From Betaproteobacteria bacterium RIFCSPLOWO2_12_FULL_68_20 (GTDB lineage: Bacteria; Pseudomonadota; Gammaproteobacteria; Burkholderiales; SG8-39), in NCBI GenBank assembly GCA_001770655.1, contig MERQ01000081.1:1-34677 (forward strand): a stretch of 34,677 bases of DNA. Reading direction: 5' to 3'. Positions 6,971 to 14,086 of the stretch are shown here, piece by piece. Positions within the stretch are counted from its first letter, which is position 1. Each line of letters opens with the position of its first letter. The translations under genes were made by a program, and so were the position numbers. Under the pieces are notes generated by a model. That model worked only from the letters and a program-made list of their open reading frames with translations. It was not told the DNA's origin and ran no database searches.

Positions 6971-8368
6971 TCAGAAAGACTGGAGCTGCTGCTCGGTCGG
7001 CTCGGCGCAGCAGTACCACGGTTCGGACAGGCGCGGGATCGGCGCGCCGAGATCGCCCGCGAGCTTTGGCGCGGGGCGCGCGGCAGCCTCGTGGGCCATG
7101 CGCCAGATGGCAGCGAACACCTCGCGGCGCGGAACCGCGCCCTGCTCGCATCGGGCCACCTGCGCCTGCAGGTCCTGCTGCAGGCGATCCACCCGGGGAT
7201 CGCGATGGATCCAGGGATAGCCGAGGAGCGCGGGGTCGAAGGCGAGGAGCCTTTCCCTGAAGCCGGGCAGCTTGAGGAGCCAGGAGCCTTCGGGAACCAG
7301 CAGCCGGATGGTGAGCTGCACCGGCGGCACGCTCTCCACGAGCCGCAGCTCCACGAGCCGCTCGAGCAGCGCGATGGTGCCGTCCAGCGTCGTCCAGGGG
7401 GTGAAGGCAACAAAGGTCGGAGCGAGCGCAATGCCGGCTTCGCGCGTGAGCGCCACGGCCCGGTCGAAGTCCCGGCTGGTGTGGTTCTTGTCGAGATGGC
7501 GCAGGATGTCGTCGTCCACGGCTTCCACGGCGGAGGTGATGAACAGGCATCCGCTCGCGCGCAGCTCCGGCAACAGCTCCTTGTGATCGATCAGGTGCTG
7601 GATCTTGATGGTCGCGTCGAACGTGACGCGGGGGAACGCTTCGTGCAAGGCGCGCGCGAGTCGCAGGCCATGGGTGGGCCCGTTGAAGAAGTCCGGATCG
7701 CCGAAGGAGATATGGGTTGCGCCTTCCTTCACCTGCTGGCGGATGTCCTCCATCACCACGTCTGCCGGGACGATGCGGAATTTTCCCTGGTACACCGGCA
7801 CCACCGGGCAGTGCCGGCACAGGTGCTTGCAGCCCCGGCTGCCCTCGGCGAATCCGGCGACGCGGGTCGAGCCGTCGGGCAGCACCAGGTGGGCGTAGCG
7901 CGAGAGCTTCGGCAGGCCGCTGCGGTCGGGTACTTCGAAAGCGATCTTGCTGAGACTGACGACCGGCTCACTTTGGCTCGGATTTCCATTGATCCGCAGT
8001 CTCTGGCACAGGGAAAGGAGCGCCGGCTCCACCTCTCCACCCAGCACGGTGTCCACGCCCAGTGCGCGCAGCAGCGCCTCGTTCATGGGGGCGTAGAGCC
8101 CATAGACGCAGAGGTGCGCCTTCGGGGCGAGCAGCCTGATGCGCGGCAAGGCCTGCACCGCGATGCGCGTGGCGGTATGCATCCCCACATAGACCGCCAC
8201 CAGGCTCGCGTGCTCCAGAAGCCCGGCATCGAGCTTCTGCAGCGAAAGATCGAGGCAGCTCACCGCAAAGCCCGCGCGTTTCAGCCACGCGGCAGGCTGC
8301 GCCAGGGCAAACGGCTGCCGCCCCAGCTCGTACGGGTTGATCAGGACGACATTAAAGGAGTCAGCTAT
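6971..8368 (-). CDS. Radical SAM protein with CCAEP C-terminal tail
   Basis: About 465 residues. The N-terminal third (VVLINPYELGRQPFALAQPA) is a Rossmann-like, cobalamin-domain-like region without the DxHxxG cobalamin motif. C180-x3-C184-x2-C187 (GCKHLCRHC) is the radical SAM cluster site and HISFGDPDFF follows in the barrel. The protein ends WYCCAEP, with C453-C454 twelve residues from the end. This matches the 'CUAEP/CCAEP-tail radical SAM (seleno)protein' family as I recall it, in which the second cysteine can be selenocysteine; here both codons are TGC. The reaction is unknown. No ATG, GTG or TTG precedes the conserved start; ATA 8368, in an ATAG overlap with the DUF971 stop, is a placeholder. 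Confidence 0.85.
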   Translation of the reverse strand: MADSFNVVLINPYELGRQPFALAQPAAWLKRAGFAVSCLDLSLQKLDAGLLEHASLVAVYVGMHTATRIAVQALPRIRLLAPKAHLCVYGLYAPMNEALLRALGVDTVLGGEVEPALLSLCQRLRINGNPSQSEPVVSLSKIAFEVPDRSGLPKLSRYAHLVLPDGSTRVAGFAEGSRGCKHLCRHCPVVPVYQGKFRIVPADVVMEDIRQQVKEGATHISFGDPDFFNGPTHGLRLARALHEAFPRVTFDATIKIQHLIDHKELLPELRASGCLFITSAVEAVDDDILRHLDKNHTSRDFDRAVALTREAGIALAPTFVAFTPWTTLDGTIALLERLVELRLVESVPPVQLTIRLLVPEGSWLLKLPGFRERLLAFDPALLGYPWIHRDPRVDRLQQDLQAQVARCEQGAVPRREVFAAIWRMAHEAAARPAPKLAGDLGAPIPRLSEPWYCCAEPTEQQLQSF

Positions 8369-8766
8369 TTTGATTTTGGCCGCGGCTCGAAAGGCGCGGG
8401 GCCCGGCTCGCGGCTCGCCCCGGCCTCCGCCAGGCGCTCGAGGTATTGCCGCCACAGCGTATCGCGGTTCTGGCCCAGCCAGTACAGGTAGTCCCAGGAG
8501 TAGATGCCCGTGCTGTGCCCGTCGGAGAACGTCGGCTGCACCGCGTAGCTGCCGCTCGGTTCGAGCGCCGGGATATCCACGTCGCGCTTGCCGACCTGCA
8601 GCACCTCCTGGCCGGCTCCGTGCCCGCGCACTTCGGCGGAAGGCGAATACACGCGCAGCAGCTCGTAGCTCAACTCGAAGCGGCTGCCGTCCGAGAACAC
8701 GAGTTCCATCAGCCGCGACTTCTGACGCAGCTTGATTTCGGTGGGTTGTGGCGTATTGCCGTCCAT
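8365..8766 (-). CDS. DUF971 domain protein
   Basis: A 133-residue protein of the DUF971 / gamma-butyrobetaine-hydroxylase N-terminal-like family. LVFSDGSRFELSYELLRVYSPSAE, DIPALEPSGSYAVQPTFSDGHSTGIYSWDYL and the closing helix are all typical of the stand-alone form. In betaproteobacteria this small protein usually sits near ubiE; the related domain in other proteins holds a zinc site and is linked to iron-sulfur proteins. Here it is placed inside the radical SAM operon, 36 bp after the MetE-like gene and overlapping the radical SAM frame by 4 bp. A role in assembling or serving the radical SAM enzyme is possible but not shown. Confidence 0.88.
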   Translation of the reverse strand: MDGNTPQPTEIKLRQKSRLMELVFSDGSRFELSYELLRVYSPSAEVRGHGAGQEVLQVGKRDVDIPALEPSGSYAVQPTFSDGHSTGIYSWDYLYWLGQNRDTLWRQYLERLAEAGASREPGPAPFEPRPKSK

Positions 8767-8802
8767 GCCAATGCCTCAAGTATGCGCGCGCGCTCTGCCT
8801 GT

Positions 8803-9966
8803 TCAAACCACTCGCCGTGTAGGGTTGTGAACATCGTGGCCGTCCGGGTCGTCCTCGCCCCAAACCCGCCGCGCAGTCTCCACGACCAGCCTGAGCTTTC
8901 GTTCCTGGTCCGCCGGGGCGATGGCGTTGCCGATCACCGAGCTGGAAAAGCCGCATTGCGGGCTTATCGCCAAACGCTCCAGGGGCATGAAGCGGCTCGC
9001 TTCGCGGATACGGCTTTCGAGTTCGTCGATCGGCTCGAGGCGAGAACGCTTGGTGGTGATCAGCCCGAGCACCACCCACTTGTCTTCCGGCACCTCCTTG
9101 AGCGGCTCGAACGATCCCGAACGCGCATCGTCGTATTCGAGCAGGAGCCGCTGCGCCCGGACGTGCCGGAAGACGCTCCGCGCGATCCGCTCGTAGCCGC
9201 CACTCGCAAGCCAGCGGCTGCCCTGGTTTCCCCGGCACAGGTGCAAGCCGAATGTGACGTCGGGAAAATCCCCCATGACGGCGTTGTCCATCTCGATGCC
9301 GCGTTCGAGGTATCGCTCCGCGCTCCAGCCCTGCGATTCGTAAAAGCCGCGCGTCGCCGGATCGAGCAGCAGCGCATAGTGGGGCGCGTCGAGCTGGATA
9401 TAGGTCGCGCCGAGCTGCACCAGCTCCGCGACTTCCTCGCGCAGGAGGTCCACTACGTCCGCGAGGAAGTTCTCCAAGGTGGGATAGGCCGCGCGGGAGC
9501 GCTGCGCAGACCAGAAGTTCGCCCAAAGGCTGGGGCTAGGCAGCGTGATCTTCCGGATGCGTGTCGTGCGCGCACGCAGAAACACGAAATCCTCGACCGA
9601 CAAATAGCGACTGCATCGAAGCTTCTCGACGACTCCGAGCCCTGCGGGGCGCTCAATCGTCCGATCGCCGACGGCAGAAGAATCTCCGTGCCAATCGCCC
9701 CACAGAAACGCGTTCAGGTCCCAGTCGCCCAGGCCGCTCACTGATTCGGCGAACCGGCTTTGAAAGGAAAGCCGCCGCTGCTCGCCGTCGGTGATCACCC
9801 GCAAGCCGACGCTCTCCTGGAGCCTGATGGCGTCTTCCACGGCCCGGTCTTCGATGGCCTTGAACCGGGCACGCGAGATCCGGCCTGCGGCGGCCTCTTC
9901 CCGCGCCGAAATGAGCTCGGATGGGCGAAGCAGGCTGCCGATATGGTCTGCATGGCAAGCGATCAT
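8803..9966 (-). CDS. MetE C-terminal-like (cobalamin-independent) methyltransferase
   Basis: A 387-residue member of the MetE/UROD superfamily, equal to the C-terminal catalytic half of methionine synthase without the N-terminal half. The start ADHIGSLLRP and ITDGEQRR are typical. The zinc ligands are all visible: H242 and C244 in LHLCRGN, E277, and C338 in ISPQCGF. Such short proteins activate a thiol(ate) and transfer a methyl group; some use methylated corrinoid or small donors instead of folate. It is the first gene of the radical SAM operon, and its ATG is 27 bp from the end of the higA fragment. It is not the cell's standard MetE by length. The methyl donor and acceptor are unknown. Confidence 0.9.
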   Translation of the reverse strand: MIACHADHIGSLLRPSELISAREEAAAGRISRARFKAIEDRAVEDAIRLQESVGLRVITDGEQRRLSFQSRFAESVSGLGDWDLNAFLWGDWHGDSSAVGDRTIERPAGLGVVEKLRCSRYLSVEDFVFLRARTTRIRKITLPSPSLWANFWSAQRSRAAYPTLENFLADVVDLLREEVAELVQLGATYIQLDAPHYALLLDPATRGFYESQGWSAERYLERGIEMDNAVMGDFPDVTFGLHLCRGNQGSRWLASGGYERIARSVFRHVRAQRLLLEYDDARSGSFEPLKEVPEDKWVVLGLITTKRSRLEPIDELESRIREASRFMPLERLAISPQCGFSSSVIGNAIAPADQERKLRLVVETARRVWGEDDPDGHDVHNPTRRVV

Positions 9967-9993
9967 GGGGCTCGATCAAAACCACGTCCGCTT

Positions 9994-10091
9994 TCAGGGG
10001 TGCACGGAATCGAATTTGCGCTTGGCCATGCCGTTCTCCTTCAGTGGTAGTCCACGATCTCGACCTGGTGGGCGTCGCCGTTTTTCCAGAC
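9994..10091 (-). pseudogene. higB 3' end joined to the first 11 codons of higA
   Basis: Frame VWKNGDAHQVEIVDYH-stop (10091-10041) is the C-terminal 16 residues of HigB. After the same ribosome site, MAKRKFDSVHP-stop (10029-9994) is the start of HigA cut short. This is the part of HigB that the left remnant lacks. Upstream the frame turns into unrelated sequence (TYVTLL) before the Fic gene. Confidence 0.82.
9997..10043. repeat. 47-bp direct repeat, right copy
   Basis: Second copy of 4938-4984 with one difference (GGAATCG in place of GGGATCG), which changes Pro8 of HigA to Ser. The truncated higA frame stops 3 bp beyond the repeat. Confidence 0.95.
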
Positions 10092-10131
10092 TAATAGTGT
10101 CACGTAAGTGTTTCGTGGCATATTAATCATG

Positions 10132-11181
10132 TCAACGCCCGAGGCGTTCCCACTGCGCGTGCGGGCCGCGCCCGAGCGAGCGCAACAGCCCTTCCCGGCG
10201 CAGGTCGTGCAAGGCGCGGACCAGCGTCCGGTGGCTGATGCCCTTGCACACGCGGGCAAGCTCGCCGATCGTGAAGCGCGGCGCGAGGTGCGCGATGGCG
10301 TTCTTGACCAGCTCGCGCTTCGCGCCCTTCGCCGATGAGATCGTGCCGACGCGGGCTTCGAAATCGTTGTAGGCCGCGATCAGCATGCCGAGGAAGTACT
10401 CCACCCAGGGACGCAGGTCGTGCCGCCCCTCGTGCCAGCCCTGCGAGCTGCGGTGGAGCGCCTCGTAGTAGGTCTCCTTGCTCTGCTCGACGATGCGCTC
10501 CAGGCTGATGTAGCGGCCGACGCCGTAGCCGCACTGATAGAGGAGGAGCAGCGTGAGCAGGCGCCCCACCCGGCCGTTGCCGTCGGCAAACGGATGGACG
10601 CACTCGAAATCCAGAACCAGCGCGGCCGCCGCAAGCAAAGGCTCGACCTTGGCCGCCTCCTGCTCCCGCGCATGGAGCTCCACCAGCTTCTTCATGTATT
10701 TCGGCGTCGCGAGCGCCGATACCGGACGAAACCGCACTACCTGTTTTCCGTCCGGACGAACCTCCAGGATTGCGTTGTCGGCGCGCTTCCAGCGACCCGC
10801 CTTCGGGTCCGCGTAGCGGTACACGCCCCGATGGAAGCCTCGGATCAACTCCGTGGACAGCTTCTGCCGCGCCGGGTCGGCGTGGATCTGCGCGAGCACG
10901 TCGCGGTAGCCCGCGACCTCCTGCTCGGCCCGGTCCCGGGGTTTCGCGCGCTTGAGCACGAGCGGATCGATGCGCCCGTCGGCGACCGTCACCCCCTCGA
11001 TGCGGTTCGACGACTCCACGCTCTGCACGATCGCCGCGCGCCTCAGGGTGTTCAGCACCTCCGGGGATTGGCGCGCGTAGAGTGTTTCGCGCCCGCGGAA
11101 CTCGCCCAGCAGCCCGACGCTAGCAAGCAGGCCGTGCGATATCGGCATCTCGCGCAGGTAGCCGTGCTCGAAGGACTTCAC
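10132..11181 (-). CDS. Fic family protein, class II
   Basis: A 349-residue Fic protein. Fic enzymes transfer AMP or another nucleotide part to target proteins. The catalytic loop HPFADGNGRVGR (H196-R207) is fully canonical. The inhibitory helix SSNRIEG (57-63, E62) lies before the Fic core, which makes it a class II, self-inhibited enzyme. An N-terminal Fic_N-like helix region comes first and a winged-helix-like DNA-binding segment (FTIGELARVCKGISHRTLVRALHDL) closes the protein, so it may regulate its own gene. The GTG at 11181 has GGAGGAG 8 bp upstream and overlaps the stop of a short frame ending in PQEELKL. The target protein cannot be read from sequence. Confidence 0.93.
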   Translation of the reverse strand: MKSFEHGYLREMPISHGLLASVGLLGEFRGRETLYARQSPEVLNTLRRAAIVQSVESSNRIEGVTVADGRIDPLVLKRAKPRDRAEQEVAGYRDVLAQIHADPARQKLSTELIRGFHRGVYRYADPKAGRWKRADNAILEVRPDGKQVVRFRPVSALATPKYMKKLVELHAREQEAAKVEPLLAAAALVLDFECVHPFADGNGRVGRLLTLLLLYQCGYGVGRYISLERIVEQSKETYYEALHRSSQGWHEGRHDLRPWVEYFLGMLIAAYNDFEARVGTISSAKGAKRELVKNAIAHLAPRFTIGELARVCKGISHRTLVRALHDLRREGLLRSLGRGPHAQWERLGR

Positions 11182-11303
11182 AGCTTCAGCTCCTCCTGCG
11201 GCGCCACGCCGCGCGCGACCACGACATCGGTGACCTCCCTACAGTAATTCTACGCAGACGGTGGTCATGGCATTGCCTGCCGCGTCGCGAACCAGGATGT
11301 TCC

Positions 11304-12887
11304 CTACGGCTTGCGCGAGTAGCGACGCTGGACGTTCGCGGGCGGCTGTTCGCGATACTTCGGGGCGAGCTCGACCTGTTCGCGCAGGAGGATGGAGAGC
11401 GGCTGTGCATCGCCCTGCTCCGAAGCCGCACCCATCGCGTCGAGATAGCGCCGGCGCTGCTCGAAAGGAACGATAACCCAGGGATACCCGCCCGCCGCGA
11501 AAAGCGCGTTCATCAGAAACCGGCCCGTTCGCCCGTTCCCATCCATGGTGGGATGGATGTACTCGTAGAAAACGTGACCGAGGACGGCGCGCGCTGCCGG
11601 CTCTTTCTCGACCTTGATGAGGTTGAACAGCGTTTCCATGCACTCTGGAACGTAATCATGGTGCGGAGGGACATGGCGCGCATCGGTGATGATCACGGCG
11701 CTGTTGCGATAGCCGGCGAGGTCCGACAGCTTCACGAGGTTCATCTCCACCGAAGGGCGGAACATTTCCGCGTACCAGAGCTGATGGTCCCGCCTTACGG
11801 TGTCGGCCGGATCCGCACCATCGAGAATCTCCGCAATCGATCGCATGACGGCGTCGAAGGCGTGTCGATACCCGCGGGCAGCCAGGGCATCGCGCGTTCG
11901 CATGTCCTCCGGGACGTTCCTGGGGTCCCAGTTGCCCATGCGCACTTTCTCGACAAGCTCGGCGGTGACCCTGAAACCCTCGATCGACAGCGAGTTGTAG
12001 GCGTCGTGGGTGAACATGTCGCGCGTCGCTGCCAGAAATCTGCTCTTTTCGCTGGCCTTATCCGGCGGCTTGCCGAACGTCTCGATGACAGCTCCACGCA
12101 TCGATGTCCAGAGCGCTTCAATTCGCAGGGCGTGGGCGGCGCGCTTGGGAACCCACGGGGTCGGCATTTGGAAGTCATCGCCGAAAGGGTTCCGCTCCGT
12201 TACCTTGTAGCCGCCAAGGTTCATCAAGCGCAGGAGCTCCGCCGCGTTGTCTTTCAAACCCAGGGTTTTCCACCCTCCGGCGACCCATCCGGCGATGGTC
12301 GAGTGTCCGCCGTCGAGCAGTCTGCGAGTCAAGGCCGTCCTGTCCACGGCTCTCAACGCCGTGGCGATGGTCGGAGGATTTCTTTGCACGAACGTCTCGC
12401 TTACCCTTGTAAGCGCCTCGGGCAATGCCATGACCCACACCCCTTCGACCTGGATCCGATCCGTTGGAAAGCTCTTCGCGTCTCCATAGATGAGGATGGA
12501 GGTGTTTTGCTTCAGGGGCACGGTATAGGTCGTGCTCCGATTGACCATGACCACCACCTGCGGAGGAACCGTCTGGTCGGCGGTCAGCAGGCGCAGTGAG
12601 TGCTCTGCGGACAGGCAGTAGTTCTTGCTGAAGCGCTTCTCGAGGTACCGGGAAACAAACGGCCAGAAGTTGGCGTACCACGCGGCGGACTCCCCGGAAT
12701 ACCTGTCCGGGCGCTTGGCAAGCCACCAGCCCTTCATGATCTCGGACAGGTAGCCGGCCCGGATCAAGACCTCGCGCTGCGCGGCTGTCAGGACGCCTGA
12801 GGGCACCACGGACGGATGGGGCGCCGTGTCCTGAAACTCCTTGAGTACCGCCAGGGCGCTGGCGAGCTGCCTGGAGATCGCTGGCAT
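11304..12887 (-). CDS. Fic family protein with N-terminal winged-helix/antitoxin-like domain
   Basis: A 527-residue protein. The first 200 residues look like an AbiEi/DUF6088-type region: a winged helix (GVLTAAQREVLIRAGYLSEI), then KNYCLSAEHSLRLL and VEGVWVMALPEAL. The Fic core follows, with inhibitory SIEG near 301-304 and the catalytic loop HPTMDGNGRTGR starting at H445. Both loops are intact, so it should be a regulated AMP-transferase. The AbiEi-like part is normally a repressor-antitoxin, which suggests the protein controls itself. ATG 12887 is preferred since it matches the usual family start; GTG 12911 is an alternative. It shares only the Fic core with the Fic gene 122 bp downstream. 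Target unknown. Confidence 0.9.
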   Translation of the reverse strand: MPAISRQLASALAVLKEFQDTAPHPSVVPSGVLTAAQREVLIRAGYLSEIMKGWWLAKRPDRYSGESAAWYANFWPFVSRYLEKRFSKNYCLSAEHSLRLLTADQTVPPQVVVMVNRSTTYTVPLKQNTSILIYGDAKSFPTDRIQVEGVWVMALPEALTRVSETFVQRNPPTIATALRAVDRTALTRRLLDGGHSTIAGWVAGGWKTLGLKDNAAELLRLMNLGGYKVTERNPFGDDFQMPTPWVPKRAAHALRIEALWTSMRGAVIETFGKPPDKASEKSRFLAATRDMFTHDAYNSLSIEGFRVTAELVEKVRMGNWDPRNVPEDMRTRDALAARGYRHAFDAVMRSIAEILDGADPADTVRRDHQLWYAEMFRPSVEMNLVKLSDLAGYRNSAVIITDARHVPPHHDYVPECMETLFNLIKVEKEPAARAVLGHVFYEYIHPTMDGNGRTGRFLMNALFAAGGYPWVIVPFEQRRRYLDAMGAASEQGDAQPLSILLREQVELAPKYREQPPANVQRRYSRKP

Positions 12888-12946
12888 AACTATGGTTTGC
12901 CAACCAATCACAACTATGTTTTGACGCGATATCGTAACTATGTTTT
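12888..12946. repeat. Three operator-like direct repeats, 24-bp period
   Basis: AACTATGGTTT at 12888, AACTATGTTTT at 12912 and AACTATGTTTT at 12936 begin exactly 24 bp apart and point the same way. Copy 3 lies in the promoter, copy 2 just after the predicted transcription start and copy 1 against the start codon of the Fic gene. Confidence 0.85.
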
Positions 12947-12959
12947 ACTTAACAGTCAA
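12931..12959 (-). promoter_or_regulatory. Promoter of the AbiEi-Fic gene
   Basis: On the minus strand, TTGACT (12959-12954), a 17-bp spacer and TACGAT (12936-12931). The spacer contains the third 24-bp repeat, so a protein bound there would block RNA polymerase. The leader would be about 37 nt and has no clear ribosome site. Confidence 0.65.
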
Positions 12960-13003
12960 ACACTTAGTCCGATAGAGGCCTTCCAGGTTATCGACTTGCC
13001 TAT

Positions 13004-13042
13004 CCCCTCCGAGGGGTAGCGGCCATTTAACCCCTATAGGGG
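13004..13042 (-). terminator. Hairpins after ribE, terminator-like
   Basis: CCCCTATAGGGG (13031-13042) overlaps the ribE stop codon. CCCC-TCCGA-GGGG (13004-13016) follows on the leftward side. Neither has a T-tract, so Rho-independent termination is uncertain, but they lie where ribE transcription should end before the Fic promoter. Confidence 0.4.
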
Positions 13043-13609
13043 ATTAAGCAGCCGTTGCGCGTAGCGCGCGATCAGGTCGGCTTCCACGTTCACCCCGGCG
13101 CCGGGCTTCAACCGCTGCAGCGTCGTCACCTTCAGCGTATGCGGTATCAGGTTGACCTCGAGCTCCGCCCCGCTCACCCGATTCACCGTCAAGCTCACGC
13201 CGTCGATGCAGATCGACCCCTTGGGCGCGACATAACGCGCCACCGCCTTGGGCGCGCGAAACGTATACACGCTCCCCTTCACCCGCAGCAGCGACCCCAC
13301 CCCATCGACGTGCCCGCTGACCAGATGCCCGCCCAGGCGGTCCGACAAGCGCATCGCCTTCTCCAGATTCACGGCGCCAACCCGATCCAGGCCAGTGGTG
13401 CAATCCAGAGTCTCCCGGGAGACGTCGAACGACAGGCGCTTGCCCTTCTTCTTCGTCACCGTAAGGCACGCGCCCTGCACGCACACCGAATCGCCGACGC
13501 GCACGCCGCGCGTGCCGAGCCGGCCGGCGTGAACCGTCAGGCGGACTCCGACCGCCGACCGATCCACGCGCACGATCGTACCGACGGCTTGAACGATCCC
13601 GGTGAACAT
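13034..13609 (-). CDS. ribE: Riboflavin synthase, alpha chain
   Basis: A 191-residue lumazine-binding protein that makes riboflavin from two 6,7-dimethyl-8-ribityllumazine molecules. The start MFTGIVQAVGT is diagnostic. Two similar half-barrels follow, with SVCVQGACLTV and NLEKAMRLSDRLGGHLVSGHVDG in the first and GSICIDGVSLTVN in the second. The length is slightly below the usual 195-215. ATG 13609 gives the family start; a GTG one codon earlier is possible. In many betaproteobacteria ribBA and ribH come next, but here Fic genes follow. Confidence 0.95.
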   Translation of the reverse strand: MFTGIVQAVGTIVRVDRSAVGVRLTVHAGRLGTRGVRVGDSVCVQGACLTVTKKKGKRLSFDVSRETLDCTTGLDRVGAVNLEKAMRLSDRLGGHLVSGHVDGVGSLLRVKGSVYTFRAPKAVARYVAPKGSICIDGVSLTVNRVSGAELEVNLIPHTLKVTTLQRLKPGAGVNVEADLIARYAQRLLNPL

Positions 13610-13648
13610 CACCGGGAAGCGTACCGCAAAAAAGAAAGATGCCCTCCG

Positions 13649-14017
13649 CTAGTGCCCGGTGGCGCGGTCGCGCCACCACTTGCCGATGTCCTTGTCGAGC
13701 GCCAGCGCCCAACCGGCGAGGAACACCGCAGCCAAGCCGACCACGATCGAGTTCGCTGCCGCAAGCCAGAGCGTGGCGAAGCCAAGCGCAAACGGCGCGA
13801 CGATCAGCCACAGCCCGGCGGCGAGGACGAAACGTTCTTCCTGGATCGCGTCGAACCCGAGGTCGAGCGCCGAGGCAACCGCGATCAACAGTCCGGCGAG
13901 CACGGCGTTGGCGGTCGCCGTCTGCTCGCCGGAATGGCCCAGGAGCCAGGGCGAGACGGCGAGCCACAGCCCGAGCCAGAAGCTCGCCCAGTCCTGCCAG
14001 CGCATGGTGGCAAACAT
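13649..14017 (-). CDS. SPW-repeat membrane protein
   Basis: A 122-residue membrane protein with four hydrophobic helices and two SPW motifs, AVSPWLLGHSG near 20-30 and VAPFALGFATL near 73-83. This is the SPW family (PF03779), small inner-membrane proteins of unknown function. It lies between ribD and ribE, in the same direction, with about 70 bp before ribD and 39 bp before ribE. It is probably a guest in the rib cluster with no part in riboflavin synthesis. The start could also be M5. Confidence 0.85.
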   Translation of the reverse strand: MFATMRWQDWASFWLGLWLAVSPWLLGHSGEQTATANAVLAGLLIAVASALDLGFDAIQEERFVLAAGLWLIVAPFALGFATLWLAAANSIVVGLAAVFLAGWALALDKDIGKWWRDRATGH

Positions 14018-14086
14018 GCCGATCCATTAGACCCGCCGGCGGGCGCGCCCGTTCAGGAACAATGGCACACTCCGGCGCTCGCCGCG

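Noticed and set aside
7007-7012. A possible selenocysteine in the CCAEP tail
   Set aside because: Both codons are TGC, not TGA, so this is the all-cysteine form and needs no SECIS element.
4938-10043. Insertion sequence or integrase-driven element using the 47-bp repeat as att sites
   Set aside because: There is no transposase, integrase or terminal inverted repeat between the copies; the repeat is coding sequence of higA, so homologous recombination is more likely.
11226-11303. A short frame ending in PQEELKL before the first Fic gene
   Set aside because: It is about 19 codons with no start or family; its stop overlaps the Fic GTG, so it may be the relic of a gene, but it cannot be named.
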